14,301 bases of DNA from DYRB01 sp041307765 (GTDB lineage: Bacteria; Pseudomonadota; Gammaproteobacteria; Chromatiales; Chromatiaceae): positions 1 through 14,301 of the forward strand of contig JBFZCW010000211.1 of the NCBI GenBank assembly GCA_041307765.1, in the 5' to 3' direction. The position numbers and the translations under genes are program-made. Under the pieces are notes generated by a model. That model ran no database searches and was not told where the DNA came from. It saw nothing but the letters and a program-made list of their open reading frames with translations. Of this stretch, positions 6,712 to 13,851 are shown piece by piece (the stretch's first letter is position 1; the number at the start of each line of letters is the position of its first letter).

Positions 6712-8628
6712 ATGCCCACCATCACGCTCCCGGACGGCTCCCAGAGAAGCTTCGAGCAACCGGTCTCCGTAGCCCAGGTCGCCCAGTCCATCGGCGCCGG
6801 TCTCGCCAAGGCCGCGCTTGCAGGCAGGGTGGATGGTCGCCTGGTGGATACCTCGTTCGTGATTGGGGAGGATGCGCAGCTTGCCATCATGACCGTCAAG
6901 GACGAAGCGGCCCTGGAGCTGCTGCGCCACGACGCGGCCCACGTAATGGCACAGGCGGTCCAGGAGATCTACCCCGGGACCCAGGTGACCATAGGCCCAG
7001 CCATCGAGGACGGCTTCTACTACGACTTCGCCCGCGATGAACCGTTCACCCCGGACGACGTGGCGCGCATCGAGGCGCGCATGCACGAGATCGTCCGGCG
7101 CGACCTACCTATCGTTCGGGAGGTCTGGGACAGGGACGAGGCCAAACGCCTGTTTGGCGGCATCGGCGAGGCCTACAAGGTCCAGATCATCGAGGACATC
7201 ATCCCTCAGGGCGAAGAGGTCTCCATCTACCGCCAGGGAGACTGGTTCGATGTCTGCCGCGGACCCCACCTGCCCAGCACCGGCAAGCTCGGTAGCGGCT
7301 TCAAGTTGACCAAGGTCGCTGGGGCCTACTGGAGGGGCGATGCGCGCAATGCTCAGCTCCAACGCATCTATGGCACCGCCTGGCGGGACAAGAAGGAACT
7401 GGATGCCTACCTCCACCGCCTGGAAGAGGCCGAGCGGCGTGACCACCGCCGCCTCGGCAAGCAGCTCGACCTCTTCCACTTCCAGGAGGAAGCGCCGGGG
7501 ATGGCTTTCTGGCACGCCAGGGGCCTGGTGATCTATCGTCTCGCGGAGGACTACATGCGAAGCCGTCTGGAGGAGTACGCCTACCAGGAGGTCGAGACCC
7601 CGCAGGTCCTGGACCGTTCGCTGTGGGAGCGCTCGGGGCATTGGGACAAGTTCGCCGGGGGCATGTTCACCACTCAGCTCGACGACCACGACTTTGCCAT
7701 CAAACCGATGAATTGCCCAGGGCACATCCAGCTCTACAACCAGGGCCTCAAGAGCTACCGCGACCTGCCGTTGCGTATCGCCGAGTTCGGCGTGGTCCAT
7801 CGCAACGAGCCCTCGGGAACCCTGCATGGGCTGATGCGGGCGCGCCGTTTCACCCAGGACGACGCCCACGTCTTCTGCACTGAAGACCAGCTCCAGGCGG
7901 AGGTCGCGGCCCTGATCGACATGGTCTTCGAGACCTACCGCGACTTTGGTTTCACCGACATCGCCTTGGCACTGTCGCTACGCCCGGACAAGCGCGTCGG
8001 CAGTGACGCCCTCTGGGACAAGGGCGAGGCCGCGCTTGACAAGGCTCTGCGGGACAAGGGGCTGGAGTTCCGCGTCCAGCCGGGGGAGGGGGCCTTCTAT
8101 GGCCCCAAGATCGAGTTCACGCTGCACGACAGCATCGGCCGCGCCTGGCAGTGCGGGACCATCCAGGTGGACTTTTCCATGCCCGGCCGGCTCGGAGCGC
8201 ATTACATTGCCGAGGACAACAGCAAGCAGACCCCGGTGATGATCCACCGCGCCATTCTGGGCTCCATGGAGCGCTTCATCGGCATCCTGATCGAGCACTA
8301 CGCGGGAGCCCTGCCGGCCTGGCTCGCGCCGGTGCAGGCCGTGGCGTGCAACATCACCGATCGGCAGGCACCCTATGTCCGCGAGGTCACTAACGCCTTG
8401 CGCAAAAAGGGCTTCCGTGCGGAATACGACTTGAGAAACGAGAAGATCGGCTATAAAATTCGCGAGCACACCCTGCAAAAGGTACCCTACCTGCTCGTGC
8501 TGGGGGATCGCGAGGTCGAGAACCGCACCCTCGCCGTCCGCGACCGCAAGGGTCAGGATCTCGGGGTCATGGGCCTGGATGACTTCATGGCCCGTCTCGG
8601 GCAAGAGGTCGAGGCCCGAACCCAGTGA
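6712..8628 (+). CDS. thrS: threonine--tRNA ligase
   Basis: This encodes 638 residues (E. coli 642) that charge tRNA-Thr with threonine in the cytoplasm. Order: TGS domain about 1-62, editing (SAD) domain about 65-225, class II catalytic core about 240-535, anticodon-binding domain about 538-635. The editing-site residues His73, His77 (HDAAH), Cys182 and His186 (CRGPH) stand at the same numbers as in E. coli ThrRS. The catalytic zinc ligands are Cys335 (MNCPGH), His386 (DDAHVF) and His512 (MIHRAILGS). Motif 2 is around EFGVVHRNEPSG, and motif 3 is ILGSMERFIGILIEHYAG. The ATG is fixed by AGGA seven bases upstream. It is the first protein gene of the translation cluster, and infC follows after 82 bp. 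In E. coli thrS is autoregulated at its leader; a tRNA-Thr-like operator is not evident here. Confidence 0.98.
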   Translation: MPTITLPDGSQRSFEQPVSVAQVAQSIGAGLAKAALAGRVDGRLVDTSFVIGEDAQLAIMTVKDEAALELLRHDAAHVMAQAVQEIYPGTQVTIGPAIEDGFYYDFARDEPFTPDDVARIEARMHEIVRRDLPIVREVWDRDEAKRLFGGIGEAYKVQIIEDIIPQGEEVSIYRQGDWFDVCRGPHLPSTGKLGSGFKLTKVAGAYWRGDARNAQLQRIYGTAWRDKKELDAYLHRLEEAERRDHRRLGKQLDLFHFQEEAPGMAFWHARGLVIYRLAEDYMRSRLEEYAYQEVETPQVLDRSLWERSGHWDKFAGGMFTTQLDDHDFAIKPMNCPGHIQLYNQGLKSYRDLPLRIAEFGVVHRNEPSGTLHGLMRARRFTQDDAHVFCTEDQLQAEVAALIDMVFETYRDFGFTDIALALSLRPDKRVGSDALWDKGEAALDKALRDKGLEFRVQPGEGAFYGPKIEFTLHDSIGRAWQCGTIQVDFSMPGRLGAHYIAEDNSKQTPVMIHRAILGSMERFIGILIEHYAGALPAWLAPVQAVACNITDRQAPYVREVTNALRKKGFRAEYDLRNEKIGYKIREHTLQKVPYLLVLGDREVENRTLAVRDRKGQDLGVMGLDDFMARLGQEVEARTQ

Positions 8629-8696
8629 CGCCCGGTGTCCGCGTTACCCCTTTCCAGGCGGGTTGCGGCGGGGCCGGTCGTTTTCGTTTGTGTAAC

Positions 8697-8713
8697 TGGA
8701 GGAACCGGCAATA
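8697..8713 (+). promoter_or_regulatory. strong Shine-Dalgarno and ATA start of infC
   Basis: TGGAGGA (8697-8703) ends 8 bases before the codon ATA (8711-8713), and this fixes the start of the IF3 frame. There is no ATG, GTG or TTG at the expected N-terminus; the first in-frame canonical start is a GTG at 8762, inside the conserved N-domain and without a ribosome-binding site. Rare start codons on infC are the known basis of IF3 autoregulation (AUU in E. coli). Confidence 0.8.
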
Positions 8714-9229
8714 GCTGCACCAAAAAAGAACCGCGTCAATCGAGAGATCACCGCCAACGAGGTGCGATTGATCAACGCGGAGGGAGTCCAGATCGGAGTC
8801 ATCAAACTGCGCGAGGCCATCGAGATGGCCGAGGCAGAGGCGTTGGATGTTGTGGAGATCGACCCCAACGCCGAGCCTCCGGTCTGCCGCCTCATGGACT
8901 TCGGGCGCTTCGTCTTCGATCAGAGGAAGAAGAAGGCAGAGGCCAAGAAGAAGCAACGGCAGGTTCAGATCAAGGAGATCAAATTCCGTCCAGGTACGGA
9001 CGAGGGAGACTATCAGGTCAAACTACGCAACCTGACCCGTTTCCTGACCGAAGGGGACAAAGGCAAGGTCACGATGCGCTTTCGCGGACGCGAACACGCC
9101 CACCGCGAGCTGGGGCTGGAACTGCTCAAGCGGGTTGAGCACGACCTTGCCGACATCAGCATCGTGGAATCGCAACCCCAGATGGAAGGACGCCAGATGG
9201 TGATGGTGCTGGGTCCCAAGAAGAAATAG
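8711..9229 (+). CDS. infC: translation initiation factor IF-3
   Basis: This encodes 172 residues when started at the non-canonical ATA (8711), which would be read as Met. The product begins (M)AAPKKNRVNREITANEVRL, the normal IF3 N-terminus, and E. coli IF3 has 180 residues. The N-domain is about 1-75, with INAEGVQIGV and PPVCRLMDFGRF. The lysine-rich linker helix (RKKKAEAKKKQRQ) is at about 80-92. The C-domain follows, with IKEIKFRPGTDEGDY, VTMRFRGREHAHRELG and a terminal LGPKKK. IF3 binds the 30S subunit, prevents premature 50S joining and discriminates against wrong start codons, so a rare start on its own mRNA makes a feedback loop. The gene lies 82 bp after thrS and 92 bp before rpmI. A shorter protein from GTG 8762 is unlikely because it lacks a ribosome-binding site and the conserved NREI segment. 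Confidence 0.96.
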   Translation: MAAPKKNRVNREITANEVRLINAEGVQIGVIKLREAIEMAEAEALDVVEIDPNAEPPVCRLMDFGRFVFDQRKKKAEAKKKQRQVQIKEIKFRPGTDEGDYQVKLRNLTRFLTEGDKGKVTMRFRGREHAHRELGLELLKRVEHDLADISIVESQPQMEGRQMVMVLGPKKK

Positions 9230-9236
9230 CGGCCTT

Positions 9237-9288
9237 GCCCGTCAACGCGGGCTGACCGTCCGGCGGTGCGCAGCCGCCGGCCCGGGCC
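9237..9288 (+). promoter_or_regulatory. two GC-rich hairpins before rpmI, candidate L20 operator
   Basis: GCCCG (9237-9241) pairs with CGGGC (9248-9252). CCGGCGG (9260-9266) pairs with CCGCCGG (9274-9280) around a seven-base loop. The palindrome GGCCCGGGCC (9279-9288) overlaps the second stem. There is no T tract, so this is not a normal terminator. In E. coli, ribosomal protein L20 represses rpmI-rplT by binding an RNA structure in exactly this interval. The same function is inferred by position only; a match to the L20 site of 23S rRNA was not demonstrated. Confidence 0.4.
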
Positions 9289-9321
9289 GCACATGAAACT
9301 CAAATAGCGGAGTCGAGAGCA

Positions 9322-9519
9322 ATGCCCAAGATCAAGACCAAACGCGGGGCCGCGAAGCGGTTTGCGCGCAACGCCGCCGGTTCGTTCAAGCGTAACGCCT
9401 CCCATCGGCGCCACATCCTGACCAAGAAGACCACCAAGCGGAAGCGCCACATGCGCTCCCCGGCACTGGTCCACAAGGCGGATGCGAAGAGCGCTATGCG
9501 GATGATGCCTTACTGCTGA
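9322..9519 (+). CDS. rpmI: 50S ribosomal protein L35 (bL35)
   Basis: This encodes 65 residues, the usual length for bL35. It begins MPKIKTKRGAAKRFARNAAG, continues KRNASHRRHILTKK, then KRKRHMRS, and ends MRMMPYC; the arginine/lysine richness and PKIKTKRGAAKRF start are diagnostic. GGAG lies 9 bases before the ATG. bL35 is a small late-assembling protein of the large ribosomal subunit. It lies 24 bp before rplT; the pair is normally co-translated and repressed by L20, and the structured segment upstream fits that. Nothing is unusual in the protein. Confidence 0.98.
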   Translation: MPKIKTKRGAAKRFARNAAGSFKRNASHRRHILTKKTTKRKRHMRSPALVHKADAKSAMRMMPYC

Positions 9520-9543
9520 ACCTCAACGAATCGGAGAACAGAC

Positions 9544-9921
9544 ATGCCAAGAGTTAAGCGGGGCGTACAGGCCCACGCGCGTCACAAGAAGATCATGAAG
9601 GCCGCGAGGGGTTATTACGGTGCCCGCAGCAAGGTCTTCCGCGTCGCCAAGCAGGCGGTCATCAAGGCCGGTCAATATGCCTACCGCGACCGTCGCCAGA
9701 AGAAGCGCCAGTTTCGCGCCCTGTGGATCGCGCGCATCAACGCGGCAGCGCGTATCAACGGGCTGTCCTACAGCCGCTTCATGAACGGCCTGAAGAGGGC
9801 CGGGGTAGAGCTGGACCGCAAGGTCCTCGCCGAAATCGCCTATGGTGACATGCCCGCCTTCGCCGCCCTGGCCGACCAGGCCAAGGCGGGTTTGGCCCAA
9901 GCGCAGGCTGTCGCCGCCTAG
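9544..9921 (+). CDS. rplT: 50S ribosomal protein L20 (bL20)
   Basis: This encodes 125 residues. The N-terminal basic arm MPRVKRGVQAHARHKKIMKA leads to RGYYGARSKVFRVAKQAV, then the globular RNA-binding part with RQKKRQFRALWIARINAAAR, and SYSRFMNGLKRAGVELDRKVLAEIA. E. coli L20 has 118 residues; the extra seven form an Ala/Gln-rich tail (LAQAQAVAA). bL20 binds 23S rRNA early in large-subunit assembly and in enterobacteria also represses its own operon. GGAGA lies about 7 bases before the ATG. A strong palindromic terminator follows about 65 bp after the stop, separating this gene from pheST. Confidence 0.98.
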   Translation: MPRVKRGVQAHARHKKIMKAARGYYGARSKVFRVAKQAVIKAGQYAYRDRRQKKRQFRALWIARINAAARINGLSYSRFMNGLKRAGVELDRKVLAEIAYGDMPAFAALADQAKAGLAQAQAVAA

Positions 9922-9987
9922 GCAGGGCGGGGGGGCGAGCTGGCGTCAGACGCGGCCGGTCTCCACCTGAGGCATCGATTCGAGCGA

Positions 9988-10013
9988 AAGGGAAAGGCCG
10001 CGGCCTTTCCCTT
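9988..10013 (+). terminator. 13-bp perfect palindromic terminator after rplT
   Basis: AAGGGAAAGGCCG (9988-10000) is directly followed by its exact reverse complement (10001-10013), then TCTTCGTT-like pyrimidine-rich sequence. The hairpin would form with the central CG bases as its loop. The T run is interrupted, so termination may be partial, allowing some infC-rplT transcripts to reach pheST. The symmetry would let it work on both strands. Confidence 0.65.
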
Positions 10014-10100
10014 CTTCGTTGGGGAGTGACCGGAACACCGTTGCTGCGCGACCACCCCCGGACGACTAGCAAGCATAGACCCAAATCGAGGGTACCCAGC

Positions 10101-11132
10101 ATGGCCAAAGCAGACGTGACCGCACTCGACAGCCTGCGCGAGGCGGCCCTGGCCGAGATTGGTGTGAGCGCGGATCTCACGGCCCTCGACCAGGTGCGAA
10201 TCCGCTATTTGGGCAAGAGCGGGCGGCTGACCGCCCAGCTCAAGCAGCTCGGGGCGCTGCCGAAGGAAGACCGCCCGGCTGCCGGTGCCCGCATTAATCT
10301 GGCCAAGGAGGCGGTCCAAGCGGCGATTGATGGCCGGCGTGCCGTGCTGGACGAGGTCGCACTCGTCGCTAGGCTGGCCGGGGAGCGTATTGACGTCACC
10401 CTGCCCGGGCGTGGCCAGAGGCCCGGCGGGCTGCACCCCATCACCCGGACGCTCCGGCGCATCGAACAACTCTTCGCCAACGCGGGCTTTGCCATCGCGG
10501 AGGGCCCGGAGGTGGAGGACGACTACCACAACTTCGAGGCCCTCAACATCCCCGCCCACCACCCGGCCCGGGCGATGCACGACACCTTCTATTTCAGCGA
10601 GCACCTGCTGCTGCGTACCCACACCTCGCCGGTGCAGATTCGGGTGATGCGGGAGCAGCCACCACCGCTGCGCGTCATCGCTCCCGGCAGGGTTTATCGG
10701 TGCGATTCGGACCTGACCCACACCCCCATGTTCCACCAGGTTGAGGGCCTGCTGGTGGACGAGCAGGTGAGCTTCGCGGACCTCAAGGGGATCCTTTACG
10801 ATTTCCTCACCAATTTCTTCGAGCGCGACCTCCAGCTGCGCTTCCGCCCTTCCTACTTTCCTTTCACGGAGCCCTCGGCGGAGGTCGACATCCAGTGCGT
10901 CATGTGCAACGGGGCAGGGTGCCGGGTGTGCAAGCAGAGCGGCTGGCTGGAGGTCCTAGGTTGCGGCATGGTCTACCCGGAGGTCTTCCGTCAGGTCGGG
11001 ATCGACTCTGAGCGCTACCTCGGATACGCCTTCGGGATGGGTGTAGAGCGTCTCGCCATGCTTCGCTACGGCATCGACGATATCCGCCTTTACTTCGAAA
11101 ATGACCTGAGATTCCTGCGGCAGTTTGCTTGA
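10101..11132 (+). CDS. pheS: phenylalanine--tRNA ligase alpha subunit
   Basis: This encodes 343 residues from the ATG at 10101, chosen because GAGGG lies 8 bases upstream; 25 further codons upstream are open but not family-like. The N-terminal coiled coil is at about 5-90 (VRIRYLGKSGRLTAQLKQL) and the class II catalytic core at about 105-340. Markers are HPITRTLRRIEQLFANAGF, EGPEVEDDYHNFEALN, PARAMHDTFYF, motif 2 GRVYRCDSDLTHTPMFHQVEG (197-217), SYFPFTEPSAEVDI, and motif 3 GYAFGMGVERLAMLRYGI (308-325). It contains C266-x2-C-x4-C-x2-C277, a four-Cys insertion found in many non-enteric PheS proteins but absent in E. coli; a zinc site is possible. PheS joins PheT as an alpha2-beta2 enzyme charging tRNA-Phe. 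pheT follows after 27 bp. No Phe-rich leader peptide is visible upstream. Confidence 0.98.
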   Translation: MAKADVTALDSLREAALAEIGVSADLTALDQVRIRYLGKSGRLTAQLKQLGALPKEDRPAAGARINLAKEAVQAAIDGRRAVLDEVALVARLAGERIDVTLPGRGQRPGGLHPITRTLRRIEQLFANAGFAIAEGPEVEDDYHNFEALNIPAHHPARAMHDTFYFSEHLLLRTHTSPVQIRVMREQPPPLRVIAPGRVYRCDSDLTHTPMFHQVEGLLVDEQVSFADLKGILYDFLTNFFERDLQLRFRPSYFPFTEPSAEVDIQCVMCNGAGCRVCKQSGWLEVLGCGMVYPEVFRQVGIDSERYLGYAFGMGVERLAMLRYGIDDIRLYFENDLRFLRQFA

Positions 11133-11159
11133 TCTGAAAGAGAATCAGGACGACAAACG

Positions 11160-13400
11160 ATGCGATTCAGTGAGGCATGGCTGCGGGAGTCGGTCGACCC
11201 GCCCGTCGACACCCAGACCCTGTGCGCCCAGTTGACGATGGCCGGGATCGAGGTGGACGCCGTGGAGCCTGCGGCCCCCGGGTTCAGCGGCGTGGTAGTT
11301 GGGCTGGTGCTCTCCGCCGAGCCCCACCCGGACGCCGGGAAGCTGCGCGTCTGCCGGGTGGACGTCGGTCTAGGGGAGGTCTTGCAGATCGTCTGTGGGG
11401 CGGACAACGTCGCGGCGGGCATGAAGGTCCCGGTGGCCCTGGTAGGCGCCCTACTGCCGGGGGACCTCCGGATCCAGCCAGCGAAGCTGCGGGGGGTCGA
11501 GTCCTTCGGCATGATTTGCTCTGCCTCCGAACTGGGGCTGGCGGAGACATCGGAGGGCATCCTCGCCCTGCCGCCGGAGGCTGAGATCGGGGCGGACCTA
11601 CGGGTCTGGCTGCAGCTCGACGACGCCTGTGTCGAGGTCGATCTGACCCCGGACCGGGGAGACTGTCTGAGCCTGGCCGGGATCGCCCGGGAGGTTGGCG
11701 TCATCAACCGCAGCCCAGTGGCGGGCCCGCGCGCTGACCCGGTTGCGCCCACCATCGACGACCGCTTTCCGGTGCGGCTAGCGGCAGGACCCGCCTGCCC
11801 GCATTACGTCTGCCGCATCGTTCGCAATGTGTCCGTCGGGGCTGAGACCCCTCTCTGGATGCGCGAGCGCCTCCGCCGCTCGGGGCTGCGCAGCCTCGGT
11901 CCCCTGGTGGACGTGACCAACTATGTCCTGCTCGAGCTGGGCCAGCCTCTGCACGCCTTCGACCTGTCAAGGCTGGACGGCGAGATCCGGGTGCGTCTGG
12001 CCGAGCCGGGGGAGCGGTTGACCCTGCTCAACGGCGATGAGGTCGATCTGCGCCCGGACACCCTGGTCATCGCGGATAGCAGGGCGCCGGTGGCTCTGGC
12101 CGGGATCATGGGCGGCGCCGGGTCCGCGGTGGGTGAGGGGACCCGGGACATTCTCCTGGAGAGCGCCTTCTTCGCCCCCGCGGCCATCAGCGGCAAGGCC
12201 CGCAGCTACGGGTTGCACACCGATTCATCCCACCGCTTCGAGCGGGGCGTCGACCCTGGGCTCCAGGTGCATGCCATCGAGCGCGCGACCCGGCTCCTGC
12301 TCGATATCGTCGGCGGCGAGCCGGGTCCGGTGGTGGAGGCCCTGAGCCCCGGGGATCTGCCCAAGCGCGCCGCACTGCTCCTGCGACGCGCCCGGGTCCG
12401 CCAGGTCCTCGGCCTCGAGCTCGCCGATGCCGACGTGGAGGACATCCTCCACCGGCTCGGCATGCAGGTCTCACCCACTGCCGAGGGCTGGGAGGTCCTG
12501 CCCCCCAGCAGCCGCTTCGATACCGTGCTGGAGGTCGATCTCATCGCCGAGATTGGGCGTATCCACGGCTATGACAACATCCCTGTGGCCCATGCGCCGA
12601 TTGCGGCCACCACCCGGGCCGCGGCCGAGACGGCATTTGACCTCGACCGGGCGCGGTTCGCCCTCGTGGCCCGCGGCTACCAGGAGGTCATCACCTACAG
12701 CTTCGTGAGCCCGGACGTCCAGGCCATGGTGGCTCCGGGACGGCCCGTCCTGGCCCTGGCGAACCCGATTTCCGCCGAGCTGTCGGTCATGCGCACCAGC
12801 CTCTGGCCCGGGCTGCTTCAGGCCGCCTGCCAGAATCTGGCACGACAGCAGGAACGCGTGCGCATCTTCGAGAGCGGGCTGCGTTACCTGCCCGAGCCTG
12901 GGGTGACTGGGGTGCCGCGACAGGATGCGGTCCTCGGCGGCTTGGTGGTGGGACCCGTGGCCCCGGAGCAGTGGGGCCAGGCCCCTAGCGGGGCCGATTT
13001 CTTCGACCTCAAGGCGGATGTCGAGGCGCTGATTAGCCTGACCGGTTTTGCGGATGCGTTCGCCTTCGTTCCAGCCCAGCACCCGGCCCTCCATCCAGGG
13101 CAGACTGCCCGCATCGAGCGCAGTGGGCAGGAGGTCGGCATCCTCGGCATGCTGCACCCGGCGGTGGCGGCGCGGCTCGACATCGGCGCCGACGTCTATG
13201 TCTTTGAGCTGGCTCTGGAAGGACTTACGGCCGGACGCCTGCCGGCCTTCCGCGCGCTGTCCAAGTTTCCCTCCATCCGGCGTGACATCGCCATTGTGGT
13301 GGACGGATCGGTCAGCCGGGCACAGGTGGAGGCTTGCATCGCCGCCGCCGAACCGGACTTGCTGACTGAAATTGTCCTGATTGATGTCTATCAGGGCTAA
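11160..13400 (+). CDS. pheT: phenylalanine--tRNA ligase beta subunit, cut short by in-frame TAA
   Basis: This encodes 746 residues as sequenced, against 795 for E. coli PheT. The start has AGGA 9 bases upstream. The tRNA-binding (EMAP-like) domain is at about 39-148: VVVGLVLSAEPHPDAGKLRV, QIVCGADNV, KLRGVESFGMICS. Editing-related B3/B4 and B5 regions follow (LVDVTNYVLLELGQPLHAFD, ALAGIMGG, DSSHRFERGVD), then the inactive synthetase-like core (YQEVITYSFVSP, LANPISAELSVMR). It ends partway through the C-terminal anticodon-binding (FDX-ACB) domain at LIDVYQG-stop, where relatives continue with KG. Downstream codons in the same frame encode the missing part (see the next entry). The protein as read would lack about half of the domain that holds the tRNA-Phe anticodon. 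Since the enzyme is essential, a sequence error, recent nonsense mutation, suppression or read-through are all open. Confidence 0.93.
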   Translation: MRFSEAWLRESVDPPVDTQTLCAQLTMAGIEVDAVEPAAPGFSGVVVGLVLSAEPHPDAGKLRVCRVDVGLGEVLQIVCGADNVAAGMKVPVALVGALLPGDLRIQPAKLRGVESFGMICSASELGLAETSEGILALPPEAEIGADLRVWLQLDDACVEVDLTPDRGDCLSLAGIAREVGVINRSPVAGPRADPVAPTIDDRFPVRLAAGPACPHYVCRIVRNVSVGAETPLWMRERLRRSGLRSLGPLVDVTNYVLLELGQPLHAFDLSRLDGEIRVRLAEPGERLTLLNGDEVDLRPDTLVIADSRAPVALAGIMGGAGSAVGEGTRDILLESAFFAPAAISGKARSYGLHTDSSHRFERGVDPGLQVHAIERATRLLLDIVGGEPGPVVEALSPGDLPKRAALLLRRARVRQVLGLELADADVEDILHRLGMQVSPTAEGWEVLPPSSRFDTVLEVDLIAEIGRIHGYDNIPVAHAPIAATTRAAAETAFDLDRARFALVARGYQEVITYSFVSPDVQAMVAPGRPVLALANPISAELSVMRTSLWPGLLQAACQNLARQQERVRIFESGLRYLPEPGVTGVPRQDAVLGGLVVGPVAPEQWGQAPSGADFFDLKADVEALISLTGFADAFAFVPAQHPALHPGQTARIERSGQEVGILGMLHPAVAARLDIGADVYVFELALEGLTAGRLPAFRALSKFPSIRRDIAIVVDGSVSRAQVEACIAAAEPDLLTEIVLIDVYQG

Positions 13401-13547
13401 AAAATAGAGTCCGGGCGAAAAAGTTTGGCTTTGGGATTGATTTTGCAGGCATCTTCTCAGACACTTACGGATCAAGAGGTTGATCGAAGCATCGCGCGGA
13501 TCCTGGCGCGGCTCGAGTCAGACATTGGGGCACGACTGAGGGATTGA
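13401..13547 (+). pseudogene. pheT: in-frame remainder of pheT after the TAA codon
   Basis: Immediately after the TAA at 13398-13400 the same reading frame stays open for 48 codons and ends at TGA 13545-13547. It reads KIESGRKSLALGLILQ, then TLTDQEVDRSIARILARLE, and finally GARLRD. This is the expected PheT C-terminus; E. coli PheT ends with KSLAISLILQ...TL...LRD. With the TAA counted as one residue the whole protein is 795 long. No insertion or deletion is needed: a single AAA-to-TAA change explains the break. This segment is about 44% GC by hand count over its first 90 bases, well below the rest of pheT, and its third codon positions are equally poor in G and C. The ihfA ribosome-binding site lies in its last codons. 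Confidence 0.88.
13470..13485. promoter_or_regulatory. palindromic IHF-consensus-like site before ihfA
   Basis: GATCAA (13470-13475), GAGG, TTGATC (13480-13485) is a perfect 6-bp dyad with a 4-base spacer. Read as GATCAAGAGGTTG it fits the IHF consensus WATCAANNNNTTR at every specified base except the first (G instead of A or T), and it does so on both strands. It lies 67 bases upstream of the ihfA ATG, inside the pheT tail. E. coli ihfA is known to be autoregulated by IHF, which makes the position suggestive. Binding is inferred. Confidence 0.4.
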
Positions 13548-13551
13548 TGGT

Positions 13552-13851
13552 ATGGCGCTGACCAAGGCCGACATGGCTGAGCATCTGTTCGAGGAGATGG
13601 GACTCAACAAGCGAGAGGCCAAGGACGTGGTGGAGATGTTCTTCGAGGAGATCCGATCCGCGCTGGAGCGCGGAGAGCAGGTCAAGCTGTCCGGATTTGG
13701 TAATTTCGATTTGCGCGAAAAGAAACAACGCCCAGGCCGGAACCCGAAAACAGGTGAAGAAATCCCGATAACCGCTCGCCGGGTCGTGACTTTCAGACCG
13801 GGACAGAAGCTAAAGTCAAGGGTGGAAGCCTATGCTGGAAGCGAGCGCTAG
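13552..13851 (+). CDS. ihfA: integration host factor alpha subunit
   Basis: This encodes 99 residues, the normal size. The HU/IHF fold is complete: two N-terminal helices (MALTKADMAEHLFEEMGLN, AKDVVEMFFEEIRSAL), then EQVKLSGFGNFDLREKKQR and the DNA-intercalating arm PGRNPKTGEEIPITARRVVTFRPG, which carries the tip Pro in GRNPKTG. With IhfB (not in the window) it bends DNA sharply at specific sites in transcription, recombination and replication. GAGGG ends 9 bases before the ATG and sits in the last codons of the full pheT frame, leaving a 4-base gap to the pheT TGA. Translation of ihfA is therefore probably coupled to complete translation of pheT, which the upstream TAA would disturb. It overlaps the next gene by 20 bases. 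Confidence 0.98.
   Translation: MALTKADMAEHLFEEMGLNKREAKDVVEMFFEEIRSALERGEQVKLSGFGNFDLREKKQRPGRNPKTGEEIPITARRVVTFRPGQKLKSRVEAYAGSER

Noticed and set aside
8762..9229. IF3 starting at GTG 8762
   Set aside because: It has no ribosome-binding site and would remove the conserved NREI segment; the ATA at 8711 fits better.
10026..10100. GTG start and 25 extra codons for pheS, or a pheM-like leader peptide
   Set aside because: GGGGAG directly abuts the GTG with no spacing, the peptide contains no Phe run, and PheS homology starts at ATG 10101.
13392..13410. Programmed frameshift at the A6 run as the explanation of the pheT break
   Set aside because: Shifting +1 reaches TAG at once and -1 gives an unrelated frame; only direct read-through of TAA joins the conserved tail.
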